Positions 1 through 11,759 of a stretch of DNA of 64,000 bases are shown piece after piece; position 1 is the first letter of the stretch; each line of letters starts with the position of its first letter. A program made the position numbers and the translations under genes. The notes beneath the pieces are model-generated. The model worked only from the letters and a program-made list of their open reading frames with translations, ran no database searches and was not told the DNA's origin. Source of the DNA: Diprion similis (Eukaryota; Arthropoda; Insecta; Hymenoptera; Diprionidae); the NCBI RefSeq assembly GCF_021155765.1, contig NC_060112.1, forward strand, positions 11,780,001 to 11,844,000, given 5' to 3'.

Positions 1-367
1 GCATTCTCATGATGTTCCGTCGATAAAAGACGAGCTGCGACAATACTAAAGGCTGTTTGTAGATCGTCGGCCCCGGTCGGCGCACACTGACCGCGTGTTG
101 TAAGGCAATGTTGTGATAATGAATCAGAGTCGCAGTGAGACATATCTTGCGACTTTTGACCCAAGCCGTTACAATTAGACGCACGATGTTTTCACATACA
201 CGCAGGTCTGACGGTATGTGTTCATATTTACTAGATTTACTACCCCTATCGGCTGTCGCGGACGTAGTCGGCACTCAGTTCTTAGTGTGCCACGTGCCCA
301 GGACCAAGATCGTGCAGCTCGAGACCGCGGTGTTCCTAGCTTTGAATTTGTGCCCTTCTTACTCGCG

Positions 368-3300
368 ATGGTCGGACAATTCACAAGGAGACAATGGCTG
401 ACCCTCATCGTCATAAGCATTGCCGATTTTGCAAACGCGATCTGCGTTTCTCTCCAAGCACCTTTTTACCCCAGAGAGGTGAGTTTATTGGCGATCTGCC
501 CGAAAATATGATCTTATTTCATGGTATACGGACCGTGGTTTTAGGTACAAAATGAAAATTAGTTTTTTAGCTGTAAACAGAAAACCTAGTAGATGTGACT
601 AATCTTTTTCAATATGCTCAATCGTACTATATTTTCTTGTCATTGTTGTGACAATTTCATGCTGGTACAGTAAGAAATTCAAATTATATAGGATTACATT
701 CAATTGACAAAATGTAATTCATTCTCTTGTAATTCCAGCAATATTTAAACCGTAATTGTCACCATAACTGTTTTACTGGAATTATACAGTAACTGTGAAA
801 TAAATGAAATTTTTATTAGTGGCCACGAAAACTTGTGGTCATTAGGAAGCAGAAATCATCATTATTTCCATCAAATCGATCAAATATTTCGGACGCACGA
901 TTCTCTCAAAAACAGAAATAAAAAATTAAACCTTGAACCCTCAGTGCATGATTTTTACTAGAGTAGATGCTTAGATTAATCGAGAACTCTGTGCATGTGT
1001 AGTAAGATGGAAAGTATAATTTTGTACGGTATAGGAAAGTTCCGGGGTATGTCATAAAAACTACGTAACTGAGCGATAAAAATTTAATTTATATGCCCTG
1101 TATCGTATGGTTTTGAATAGAGTGGTTTTTTGTTCGTATATGAAAAATGTGTAACTATCATACACGGCCCATTTCTTTGCATCATTACCACCGAAATATG
1201 GGGTATCATTTGTCACGAAAATAATTCTCGATCCAACGATGAGTTCATTCCGTTCGGATTTATCAGGAATTTATGTCCCACGAAGCTACTTAATAGCGAT
1301 ATAATATTTACGATTACGTGACAAACTAATTGCGTCTCATATTCGATGTTTCCGTTCTTTTTATTCTCGCGTTTGTAAATACTAATTTTTTATATCAGTT
1401 TAATCATATTAAATTGCGATAAGCAATTAACGTTCACACTTTAATGACATTTTAATACGTAGTTCAATGTTACATCATGTCATAAAATGTTTTTATTTTC
1501 CAGGCAGAACGTAAAGGTGCCACACCATCGGAGTACGGGCTTGTTTTCGGAATTTTTGAATTGGTCGTATTTTTCATCAGTCCAATATACGGTCAACACG
1601 TGAGTAACATTCCCTTACTTCTGATTTATTCAAACCACCTAATTATTACTAACTAATTATTTGCTTGATTTCATCTCACACTCATTATTTCAAGTTGCAA
1701 ATCGACGAATTCCATTGGAAATACATACATACATATAATAATACTATCATCTAGGTATCTTATCAGAAAATTTTTTTTCTTTGCCTCAGTCGATAATTTA
1801 TTAGCGTATGCTAATAATATACAGTTTATGATTAGATACATGCCATTTTTTTTCTGAGTATCATTATAGAATGCAAATAATTTCTTATAATTAAATTTCG
1901 TCGAAAAAAAAAGATTGTGAATATTGAGAAGCTCGAATATTTGCGAAATTGAATGTACAGTAGAACCTGTAGAGCGGTTAAAAATTTAGCAATCATTTCT
2001 GCACGAATAAATTAGATTTGCTCCGAGAATAAAAAAGGCACTTTCTGCACCACAGGTTTTCTTTTCTTGAATAAATTAGAATTAACGGTGCCCGGTCAAA
2101 ATATTCCAGTCAAGATATTTCCTCGGATAAAATCTCCCCAATAAGATCCTGAGCATGAAACTCCGCCCCATGCAAAATCTCCAATGAAAAAACCCCCCCT
2201 TTAGCACAAAATCTCCCTGATAAAATTTTAGGACAAAATTCCATCTGGATAAAATTTCCCAGTAATAAAAAGATAAAATAAAAATCAAATTAAATTGAAT
2301 TAAATTAAATCAAAATGGACGAAATTTCATTTTATTCACATTTCACATTTCTCAATCGTTTATCCATTTATCTACATATATGTATAAAATAACAGTTACA
2401 ATCTCAATCTGCACGCTTCTTCATTTATTCATCACGATTGGTCTAATAATCGCATAAAAATATTGATAGACAGGAATTTTCTCCGAAAGAATTTTTTCAA
2501 GGAAGATTTTCTACAGGAGGAATTTCGTTCGGGGAAATTTCCGCAGTGGGGGATTTTTTCAGAGAGGATTTTTATCGGGGGGCAGGTTGAGGGGTGTTGT
2601 CCGGGAGAATTTAAAAAAATGATGTTGTGGATGGTAACCAGAATTATCGTATGAGAGAAGCTAAAAGGGAGAGTACTTGATTACAAAATTTTCCATTCCT
2701 TAGGACCCGTGCCGCGACTACGTAAAGATACGCGCATGAAGTATTTCTAAAGTACACAGTAGCAGTCATATTTGAACCAGAAACGATTTCTGTCTCATTT
2801 ACTTATGCAAACTATTTATTGTTGTATTCAATATATCTATAAATGAAATCTACGTTCAGCATAATGACCGCTCAATCCTCGCTGCGCAGTAAAATTCTAT
2901 TTGACAATTAACCTTTGACAGTTGATCTCAGCTTCCGCTTGAAATCTGTTGCAGGATACGTATGTTATACGCGTCGGTCGGTCACGAGTCACTGATCTAT
3001 CAACAAAACCGCGACAGCTATATCATTTTTAATTTCATATTCTAATCCCCCCTGACCGTATAGTCTTTAGGTTTTGCGCACGCTGGGTTAAAGTGCGATA
3101 ACCGACACGATTTTAAAACAGATCCTGAAGCAATGGCCGCGGTTGGAGAAAATTGAACTACACGTATAACTTTTTTACATCGTATTGAATTCTTTCTCGT
3201 TTACCTTTCATTTATTCTTTCACATTTTTTTTTCTCATTATCGACAAGATCTTTATGGGCAATTTTTTCCGATGTTATGTGGAATGCTCTGAACATATAC

Positions 3301-6300
3301 GCTGCATATTACAATGATGTTCCATAAATATTGCTTTTGGTTGTTTGTCTCTCTAAAAGTGTGTACTTTTCACGAATTCTTATCAATTTGCGTACAAATT
3401 TTCTACATTGTACGAACACAGTTCTATTCAAGTTGTACTCGAAGTCTAATTTTGGAATTTAAATCTCATCAAACAGAAACTTGCCCCTCTTCACTCGTAG
3501 GTATAACATATATACATAAATATATTGAAACATACCAGTAAAACTAAGATTGGCCATTTATTTAGACCAATACATACTTTTGGAATGAGGGAGACAAATA
3601 CTTTTATCGCCTTCAACAAAAGTGATTAATGGACAAACTTTGAAGCTGAAATTTGAATACTTATAAGAGAATCAATAATGAAGAAATACCTTTGTTCATG
3701 GAGAAATGAAGAAATCTCTCATGAGAGTTAAAAAAAAACTTGTAAAAATATCCCTGAAATATGAAAATAGACGAATCAGGATTATGTTGAAAATTGCATC
3801 GATATCACAGAGTTTTGAAACTACACGTAGATTGTGTTGAAGTTTTTGATCGTATTTAACTACACGAACTTACGATAATGTCTTGGGAATCCCGAATTGT
3901 GCTTGATCACGTTTCAATTAAGCGAACTAGTCGAAGCGTAGTGATTAAATGGCGTTATCAAAAAATTCCCGTCACGCGTCGGGGTTTTTAAAAGCTGATT
4001 CCGAATAAGCTGAACATATTATCTTTTTCTTCGCAGCTCAATCGCATAGGTCCAAAGCTGCTTTTCAACGGTGGAATATTGACTACTGGGACCTGCGCAA
4101 TATTTTTCGGTCTTCTGGACAGGGTCGAGGGACACTATCCATTCATAATTCTCTCCTTCGCTATTCGGATCGTAGAAGCCTTGGGCAACGCGGCATTCCT
4201 GACGGCCAGCTTCGCTATAATTGCCAAAGAATTCCCCGACAACGTCGCCACAACATTCGCCAGTCTTGAGACCTTCTTTGGCTTGGGCCTTATCGTGGGG
4301 CCCACCGTCGGTGGAGCCTTGTATCAGGTAAGACGAACGATTGTTTAAATCAAGGGTGAAAATCTGCCTTGATTTTCCCCTAATTACGGTTGGGAATGAG
4401 ATTCTTTTGCCTTTCGAAAATACGCGGGCTCCGACGGCGCCTGCAAGCAGGCAACTCGTATCACGTCGCTGCGATGCGGTGCTCGGCTGATCTTCACGCG
4501 CTAATGCAATTTGAACGGTTAAACAAGAAGTAAAGACCCGGACGAAAGACAGCGCGAGAGTTGAACTTGTTCTCAAGGTTGTCGAATGCTCTTCTTTTCC
4601 GTGGCATCTTCTACCACGCAGTACCGTTTTCAGTATTTTATCTGTTTGCCTGCACATGTTTGAACAGAAATATTATATTGTGTCACAAGTACGAAAAGTG
4701 GGTGATTTCGATGAAAATTGACTATTAAGAACTAAGCGCGTGCGGCAACGTCGTTTTATCGCACTGTTCAGAAGTGAGGCACTTTACGCACGCTTCATAG
4801 GCCTCGCAAATCTAACTTCCCAAGAACATTTTAAAAACGAATTTCTTTACAACGCATCGCTATTCCGCAAGCTATGTTTTTTTTTGCATTAACGTTTTAT
4901 TGTGCTATTATTATTATACATGTATGTACATGATAATATATGATGTATAAGTATTTTTAAGTGCGTAGGTACGATTCTGAGAAATTAATTGATTATGAAA
5001 ATGAATTTCCTCTCATCATGAGATTCGCACTCTGTTTTCAAGACATTATTTTCCAATAAGTTTAGTCACGAAAAGATGATTTATTGTGAATTTAATTGAT
5101 GTAAAACGCAAGAGAATTTCAAATGCTTGGTTCAATCACTTTAGAAAAACTTATTCCTTTCAGACCGAAAAATAATCTTTATTGTTATTTACTCCAGAGC
5201 ATTCTAATTATAATCAGATACACTGTTCAGATTTATTATAATTATTTCCTTTTCTTGCCGAGCTTACGCAAAATAACTTATGGAGTGATTTAACTCGATT
5301 ATTGTGATTGATTCCATGAACGTACAGAGGTCAATAATAATCAGCGTTATTCATAACAATTATACCTTATCAATCTTATATATTATCGCAGTAAAAAGTG
5401 TAGACGCATATTCCCATATGCTAATACGGATATAGAAGCGTCTCGATCATGAAGCATCATCTCATGGCCGGGGACAATAAAGGGTGTCACGATAGTCGAT
5501 CGATATTTTAACCAAGTGTATATTTTCCCTAATTACTAACTTTTTTACAAATGAATTGTACAAACAAAACCTACAGCACGGGCGTTATTTGCCATGTCTA
5601 GAAAGGATTGTAATCTCGAGTATCGAGAGAAACGAACGATACGCGTCTCACTTGATTTGCATAAACCAGAAATCTTTATGCGACAAATCTAATTCCACCG
5701 ATCCATAACACGTTTTTTTTATTTATTATTTCAATCAATCGAAGTGATCCGGGTCGCTAGAAGTGAAGGTGAATTTTTATTCACTCTGAGGTAGCTTATA
5801 CCTATTACTGACTATCGCTGGGGTGACTGTATTTTTGCAGTACCGACGTCACGTTTCATTTTTGTGTACCTCGTCATGCCGTGGAGATTAGCGAACGTGA
5901 CAAAAGGTATACTATCTCCACGATCTTTCCTTATCTAAAAGCGATCACTGCACTATGAGATTTTTTTAGAAAGTAAATACCTAAGTACTTATACACATAA
6001 TTGCCGGGTTACTTCCGGTACTTTATGTTTTTGTTGCTGATGGGATCCAATAAATGAATAATAGTCGCCGCTCATGATGCCAAGTAGATAGATACAGTTG
6101 CGTGTATTCACAGTATTCGACAAGGCCAATTTCTGCGTTCAGCCTCACGAAATGTTTCCTCGGAATGAAAGTTACTTGTATTGCTTGTGTATTCCACTTT
6201 CAAATTGTCATTCCTTTCTCGAATTCTTTTCATTTCTCTCTTGGTCTGTTAACTATATATCAGGCTGCAATCGATACACGTATAATACGCGTTACTGAGA

Positions 6301-9300
6301 CTTCACCTTCACTTTTGCGGTGTGAAACAATTATATTTAAGTGAGTAAGACCTGGCGCATTGTTTTCTTTATTCTAAACAAAATAAAAAGAAGTATATAA
6401 ATAATATTGTTCAATGCGTCATTTATAAACGGATTAATTGTAAGATAATTTCAAAAGACGGATTCAATTTCGCGCGGGCATTATTTTCTAGGAAATAATA
6501 CTGAAACTGTATTATCCGCTTCAGACAAAATGTCTATAATGTACGTCGAAAACACTGGAGTAAAAAATATGCGATGCAAAGATTTGATTGTTTCGTATTC
6601 GCCACTAATTACCAAAAATACTGTGTACCGTTTCCTGGTCACTAAAAGATATCTTATCTTATCTATATACATTATCTTAGGAAAAAATCTCCTTTCTCAT
6701 ACGTTCATATAGTAGAATATTTTCAAATAAATGGGTTCTGTTTTTCCATTCTTATTAAAAACGATATTTGCACAAATTACAACACGCAATCGTTTAAAAA
6801 AATAAAACACATGACTAAACTATGCTTTCCTGAACTATGCAGGTACCTACGTGAAATAAAAAAAAAATCTGTTAAATTTCCCCATTATAATGAGATGTTG
6901 GTGAAAATATGTTTCCACAGATCGGAGGTTACACAACGCCGTTCGCTGTCCTGGGTTCGGCGCTTTTCCTGGCCGCAGTGATGACATCATTCGTGCTACC
7001 AACTCACGGGCAAAGCGCAGAGGATACCCAACTGGCCGGAGGTAGAGGATTGTTCGAAATTACCGTGTCCACTTGTCATCAGGCTTTATCTTCGTAGTTT
7101 CTGAAAGAGTTGAGAGTTAACTTGATGTGTGGTTATTACAGTCATCGAATTAACGCGTAACAACGTCATCTGCATTGGGTGGAAATGTCCGAAGTGGCGT
7201 ACATATAGGTAGAAACGAAGTAAACAGAGTCATCCGGGTTTTGTAGGTACAAATGTCATTACTCTCGGTTTCTTCGCCCGGCTGAACCGAAACAATCGGT
7301 AATTACTATTACCTTGCGTTAGAAAAGGTCACGTGTTTCACCGGAAATACGTTACCTTGAATTGACATTCAGTATCCTGAGCTGTCAGATTCTTTTTTGC
7401 TGGAGTCAATGACACTTTTCGGATCAGCTGCGTTTGGGATTATCGAAAAGTAAGCGAAAAATCGGGCAGTTGGAACCGGGGAATGCGTTGGAAGTATCGC
7501 AGTTTTGCAGTTGAGGAGAACGCCGTGACTTGTTGGAATTTGATAAATTAATTAATACTTACTATTGTGAAGAGAGTGTTTCAATAACCTCGGAATACAC
7601 GTTAGTGATAGATTTAGTCCACCTTTTGGCTTCCAGTGTCAGAATTTTGATTAGCATCAAAAATGGTAGATGTTATGAGTGTTTCAAGAATTTAGCCGAT
7701 TGCAGCTTCGTCAATTACGCAATTTTGAGACCACGTTTTATCTAAATCGGTAGAATTATTCTGCATTAATTTAAGATGTAGAAATTGATTTGTTTAAATG
7801 GATCATAAGACTTGGATATTTTTTTCGAAACGACACCTTACGTGTTAGGAATTAATTTGTACGACACTTCAAACCGCGATCGAGTCAAAAATGATATTAT
7901 ATTCTTATCGATACTTATTCCAGGATCAATGGGCGAGACTGTTTCCATGAAAATTTAGAAAAATCGTCCGCAAAGTTATTTGTGCCCGTGATAGTATACC
8001 TACACGAATAAAAAAAACATCAAGAAGCTAAGATATCAACAATTTGAGAAAAGGTTTTTCTAATTAGACCATTTAAAATTATAAACCTATGTGTTTTTGA
8101 TCCGATCCTCAAGTTTTGGGCTCATTTTTTTCACTATAAAATTTATTTCTACCACATAGCAGTGATATTGATAATCATTCGTGTTCGCTTCGCTGAAACT
8201 CATAACATTGCTGGAGATTCAATAAAATAAATTCTGTCTCTTTTCCTAACTTACGATTAAGACGGTACGGTCCTTCCCATTCATCCCAGGAACCGAGTTT
8301 GTGGCATCACAGAGAATTTTTGAATCATCACTACCACCGCTGAAAATAGCGATTTGTCATACATTGTATACCTAAATTCTTGCAGGTTTCCTAAGAGTCC
8401 TAAGGATCCCCGGAGTAATGGTCGCATCAGCATCGATAATCGCGACTAGCATGAGTATTGGATTTCTGCAGGCAACCTTGGAGCCCCACCTGCGTCCCTT
8501 CAAACTGAGCCCAGTAGTCCTGGGGCTGATGTTCGTCATCAATGGTGGCTTTTACGCCATGACGGCGCCAGCCTGGGGATGGATATGCGACAAGCACTCA
8601 AAGCCACAGGTCGGTTTGTCTCGCCTTGTAGAACCTCGGCAAGCCAACCAAAGAAACGGATTTATCAGAGTATTTTTTTTCAGGTCGCAACGATAGCCGG
8701 CTGCCTCCTGGTCATGGTAGGATTCGGGCTTGTGGGTCCAGCGCCATTCATCCCTTGCGATACGTTGATCTGGCTGACCGTTCTGGGCCTGGTCATTCAC
8801 GGATTCGGAATGGCCGCACAGCTGGTAGCCAGCTTCACCCACGCCCTAAGAGAGGCGATGTAAGTTGATCACGAAGCGCAAATGGATCTGCGGTTTGTCC
8901 GCAGAAACATGTTGGCATGCATGATGGTAACTGTGGTAATCCGACCCGCCACGCCGCTCGGTGCTTTCCAAACTCCAAACTCCGAGCCGAAGAACTATCG
9001 AGTAGCCAGAACCACTTAATGGCGAAAGGAGGACTCTGAGTTATTTAACATTGATTCACAGGGCGATGCTATGCAACAACTTTGAATGGGAGTAAGCGTG
9101 CGAGCGTGGCGGGATAACATCTGATCTGTAAACATGATCCCACCAGTTCCAATTGAGTGTTGATTTCAATTGCGTTATTGCAGAGCCCATGGTTTCGCTA
9201 ACAACCTGGAGACCTACGGTCTAATAAGCGGACTGTGGACGAGTACTTTCGCTTTGGGGGCTTTCATCGGGCCCAGTATTGCCGGAATTCTACTGGAGAC

Positions 9301-9430
9301 CATCGGATTCAGGAATGCCTCAATGTTCATAGTCATGCTCCACCTTCTTGTGGTAAGTTTCAGCGCCATCTACAAAATTCTTAAATTGTTCGTACCACAA
9401 CGCACAGAAAAGACTCACACACTTTGGTGA
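368..9430 (+). CDS. SLC18B1: MFS-type transporter, SLC18B1-like (7 exons)
   Basis: Exons that join in frame: 368-478, 1504-1599, 4037-4327, 6921-7041, 8386-8609, 8684-8859 and 9184-9430, giving 421 codons plus TGA. Every junction has GT/AG and matching phase. The protein is a 12-helix major facilitator of the vesicular amine transporter branch; SLC18B1 is known as a polyamine/monoamine exchanger of intracellular vesicles. Recognisable segments are the first helix with APFYPRE, the helix-5 glycine/proline motif FFGLGLIVGPTVGGALYQ typical of drug/proton antiporters, FLQATLEPHL in helix 7, and AFIGPSIAGILLETIGF before helix 12. The start at 368 is the first in-frame ATG of exon 1. The frame is open upstream to a GTG at 218 but has no earlier ATG, so an extra 5' coding exon outside the window cannot be excluded. 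The family assignment is from remembered family patterns. Confidence is high for the family and moderate for the two ends. Confidence 0.9.
542..690 (+). repeat. dispersed repeat, copy 1
   Basis: Lies in intron 1 of the SLC18B1-like gene. It aligns by eye with 40271-40395 in the same orientation. Shared words include AGTTTT, CTAGTAGAT and TCTTTTT, and a similar region follows further on. Probably two old copies of an uncharacterised interspersed element. Confidence 0.5.
2095..2275 (-). repeat. 15-bp degenerate minisatellite, left arm
   Basis: Read on the minus strand, this stretch is a run of degenerate 15-bp units built around GGAxATTTTxTCC. Translation shows a 5-residue rhythm (RFCMG RSFML RILLG). 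It mirrors the array at 2469-2585 in opposite orientation across an AT-rich centre. It lies in intron 2 of the SLC18B1-like gene. Confidence 0.6.
2469..2585 (+). repeat. 15-bp degenerate minisatellite, right arm
   Basis: About seven successive 15-bp units such as AGGAATTTTCTCCGA, AAGAATTTTTTCAAG and GAAGATTTTCTACAG, giving the 5-residue rhythm NFLRK NFFKE DFLQE. Opposite in orientation to 2095-2275. The open frames here are by-products of the repeat. Confidence 0.65.
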
Positions 9431-11475
9431 AAACTCATATACGGCAATCATATATTGTACATCCTAAGTTCCAAATGATTCTTGGTTTGGGACAGACACT
9501 TTGGTAAGTCTATACTGAGCATGGCCACTGTATTCATATTATATGGACCTAATGCGCATGTGTACCCTTTAGACGGTGGTAATACCAACCAGATCAGACG
9601 AGTATGCAATTCGGTACCATATTGCGAGCCTCTTCTTATTATGATAATATTTTTTCAATTGAAACCGGTAAAATACTCATTTATAGGATAACTTCATCAC
9701 TTACCAGGTAAGTTCGAGTGATCGCCTAATTATTCATCAGACTCTGAGAAATTATTTTGTATTAAAGTAGTATACGTCAATGAACAGTTAAAAGTTCATA
9801 ATTTTGAAAATTCGATCACGTTATTTGGTATTTTTGTTTAGACATTCCTTACTGTGAACTTGCCAACAGCAAATGCAAATTAATTGAAAAGATATATTCT
9901 TGGAATGAAATACAAAAAGAAAAAGTATAAAATAACTACTATAACAATAAATAGTTATTGGAAGATGCGTAAATCTTTTACCCAGACTCAACAACTTTCA
10001 ACATTACACGCATTCACACTCCGTCTGTAATTTAGTTAATACACGAAATTTATTGCTGTTTGATTGGTTAGTATCGTAGTATTAGCTATCAATCGGAGCG
10101 ATACTTTTGTTGTTTCACTGTTCGCTAATGATTTTTTCTGACCTGAAGAAGAAAAAAATATTGAAAGTTTGCCGTAAGGGCTTCACTTCAGATATATAAC
10201 CTCGAGCCATTTGACCCAGTTTGATGAACAACATCCTGTCCGTTTCGGGGCACCTGTTCTTGTGAGTCTTTGACACTTTGACCCGGATTTCTGCTTATCA
10301 AATGTACTTACTAAGTCAATTCATCGCACGATATGTGCAGCATATTTAACGCAGTAATTTAAACGAGATCAGCAATAATATGTTGTCTTCCAATAAACCT
10401 TGCTGGAAGATTATTGTATAATCATTACAATGTCAACCAATAACAGATGCCCTTTCAGTAACGACGATCTTTAGTATTTCATAGTTTGATGCTTAATATA
10501 CTCTTGGTTCTTCACACAATGTAAAAAATGAGATTTAAAAATTGACCGTTGTAAACAATTTTCAATTAGTGATAAATCCCGGAATTTATCATCAAATAGC
10601 GTCAGGTTGACCTCAGATAGGGTGTCGTATTGACATCGGAAAGTGTTCGATTGCCGTTAGGTAGCATTAAATTTACATCAGATTTTTCATCAGATCAGAA
10701 ATGTCTACTCATCCTTTTAATTGCCTGAAATGTTTGATGCACGCATTAGGCAATCGTCGCCAGCCTTTCGTTAAGCTGTTGCTCGGGTGGTCCTAAGCCC
10801 TTCACGGAGATCGGTTCTACGGATGACATAAGGGCGCCTATATTGAACAGCGGAAGGGACGACAGTTCAAGTTTGCCACTCGGCGGCCGAGCTCAGGGTG
10901 TTCCGATAGACAGACCGAGTGGGATGAACTCTCTGATCGCGTGCAACAGTTATTCGAACAAGGCCAACGCCTGGTCCCGAGCTTCTTGCAGTGGAAGGTA
11001 TTCGTACAGTTACGGTTCGTCTGAGCGCAAACGATACCTGGAGAGCACGACGTGATATTCACGCGGCAGAAAACGAGGAGTAGTTCAGCCAATTGTCGTC
11101 ACATCTGGAAACCGAACCCGGACGAATAGGTACGATCAACCTTGCCGATGGACTTCGACACTGTCCTTGATGGTCATCGACAACCGGTTCGACCGTAATA
11201 AAACCCTCAACGATTTCCCATAAGTCGATGGTTCTTTTTATCCGCTTAACAGAATCCGGTATTTCTCGTGAAATGCATACATACCTATACATATGTATAT
11301 GTATAATTGTATATACAGGGGAAATAGTTGCCGTATGACAATTCCCATATTAATATATTGTTACGTCATTGCGCGTTTCGTAATTCATTACTTTTTGTTA
11401 TTATAGATTGTTTTAATTATTGTTGTTATACGTTTGAAAAGAAGAATTTATCAATTTTTATCGTTGTTTTGCTGA
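9353..11475 (+). other. alternative 3' end of the SLC18B1-like gene
   Basis: A consensus donor (GTAAGT) sits at 9353 inside the last exon, in phase 0, in the middle of helix 12. Read-through gives VVSFSAIYKILKLF and a stop at 9428-9430. Splicing to the acceptor ending at 11406 (ttattatag) would instead give IVLIIVVIRLKRRIYQFL and a TGA at 11473-11475. That also completes a hydrophobic helix with a basic cytoplasmic end. The read-through form has codon use closer to the rest of the gene; the spliced form has the better splice site. Transcript reads across 9352/11407 would decide. Confidence 0.35.
9956..9961 (+). terminator. polyadenylation signal AATAAA, candidate
   Basis: The first AATAAA on the plus strand after the read-through stop at 9430, giving a 3' UTR of roughly 550 bases for the SLC18B1-like gene. 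Its use is inferred from position only. Confidence 0.35.
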
Positions 11476-11604
11476 GTACGTATTACATGGCAGTACAGAC
11501 TGCGATCACATCTGTGCACCCTGGGTTTAGTATTCTTATTAAAACTCTCTTACGATCAAGCTGATCAAACCTGAAATCATATGTTTTAACCGGCTGCGCC
11601 ATAC

Positions 11605-11759
11605 GTTGAATGCATTTATACTAAAGTCCTTGTATAAAAATATATTCGCGTTATTCAGAGAACGGGAATCTCCGTTTACTTTAATCAAATGCATCATAAG
11701 TCGAATGCATGTATACTGAAATTCTGTTTTAAAAATAAATTTACGTTGTTCAGAGAACG
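11605..11759 (+). repeat. 95-bp-period tandem duplication, two copies
   Basis: The word GAATGCAT recurs at 11608 and 11703, and CAGAGAACG at 11656 and 11751, each exactly 95 bases apart, with similar sequence between them. The copies have diverged by point changes. Confidence 0.65.

Noticed and set aside
4019..4657. Minus-strand frame of 212 codons
   Set aside because: Antisense to exon 3 of the transporter, whose plus-strand product is clearly an MFS segment.
10838..11092. Overlapping frames in a GC-richer region as a gene
   Set aside because: Stops interrupt every frame and no family is recognised; at most a decayed element.
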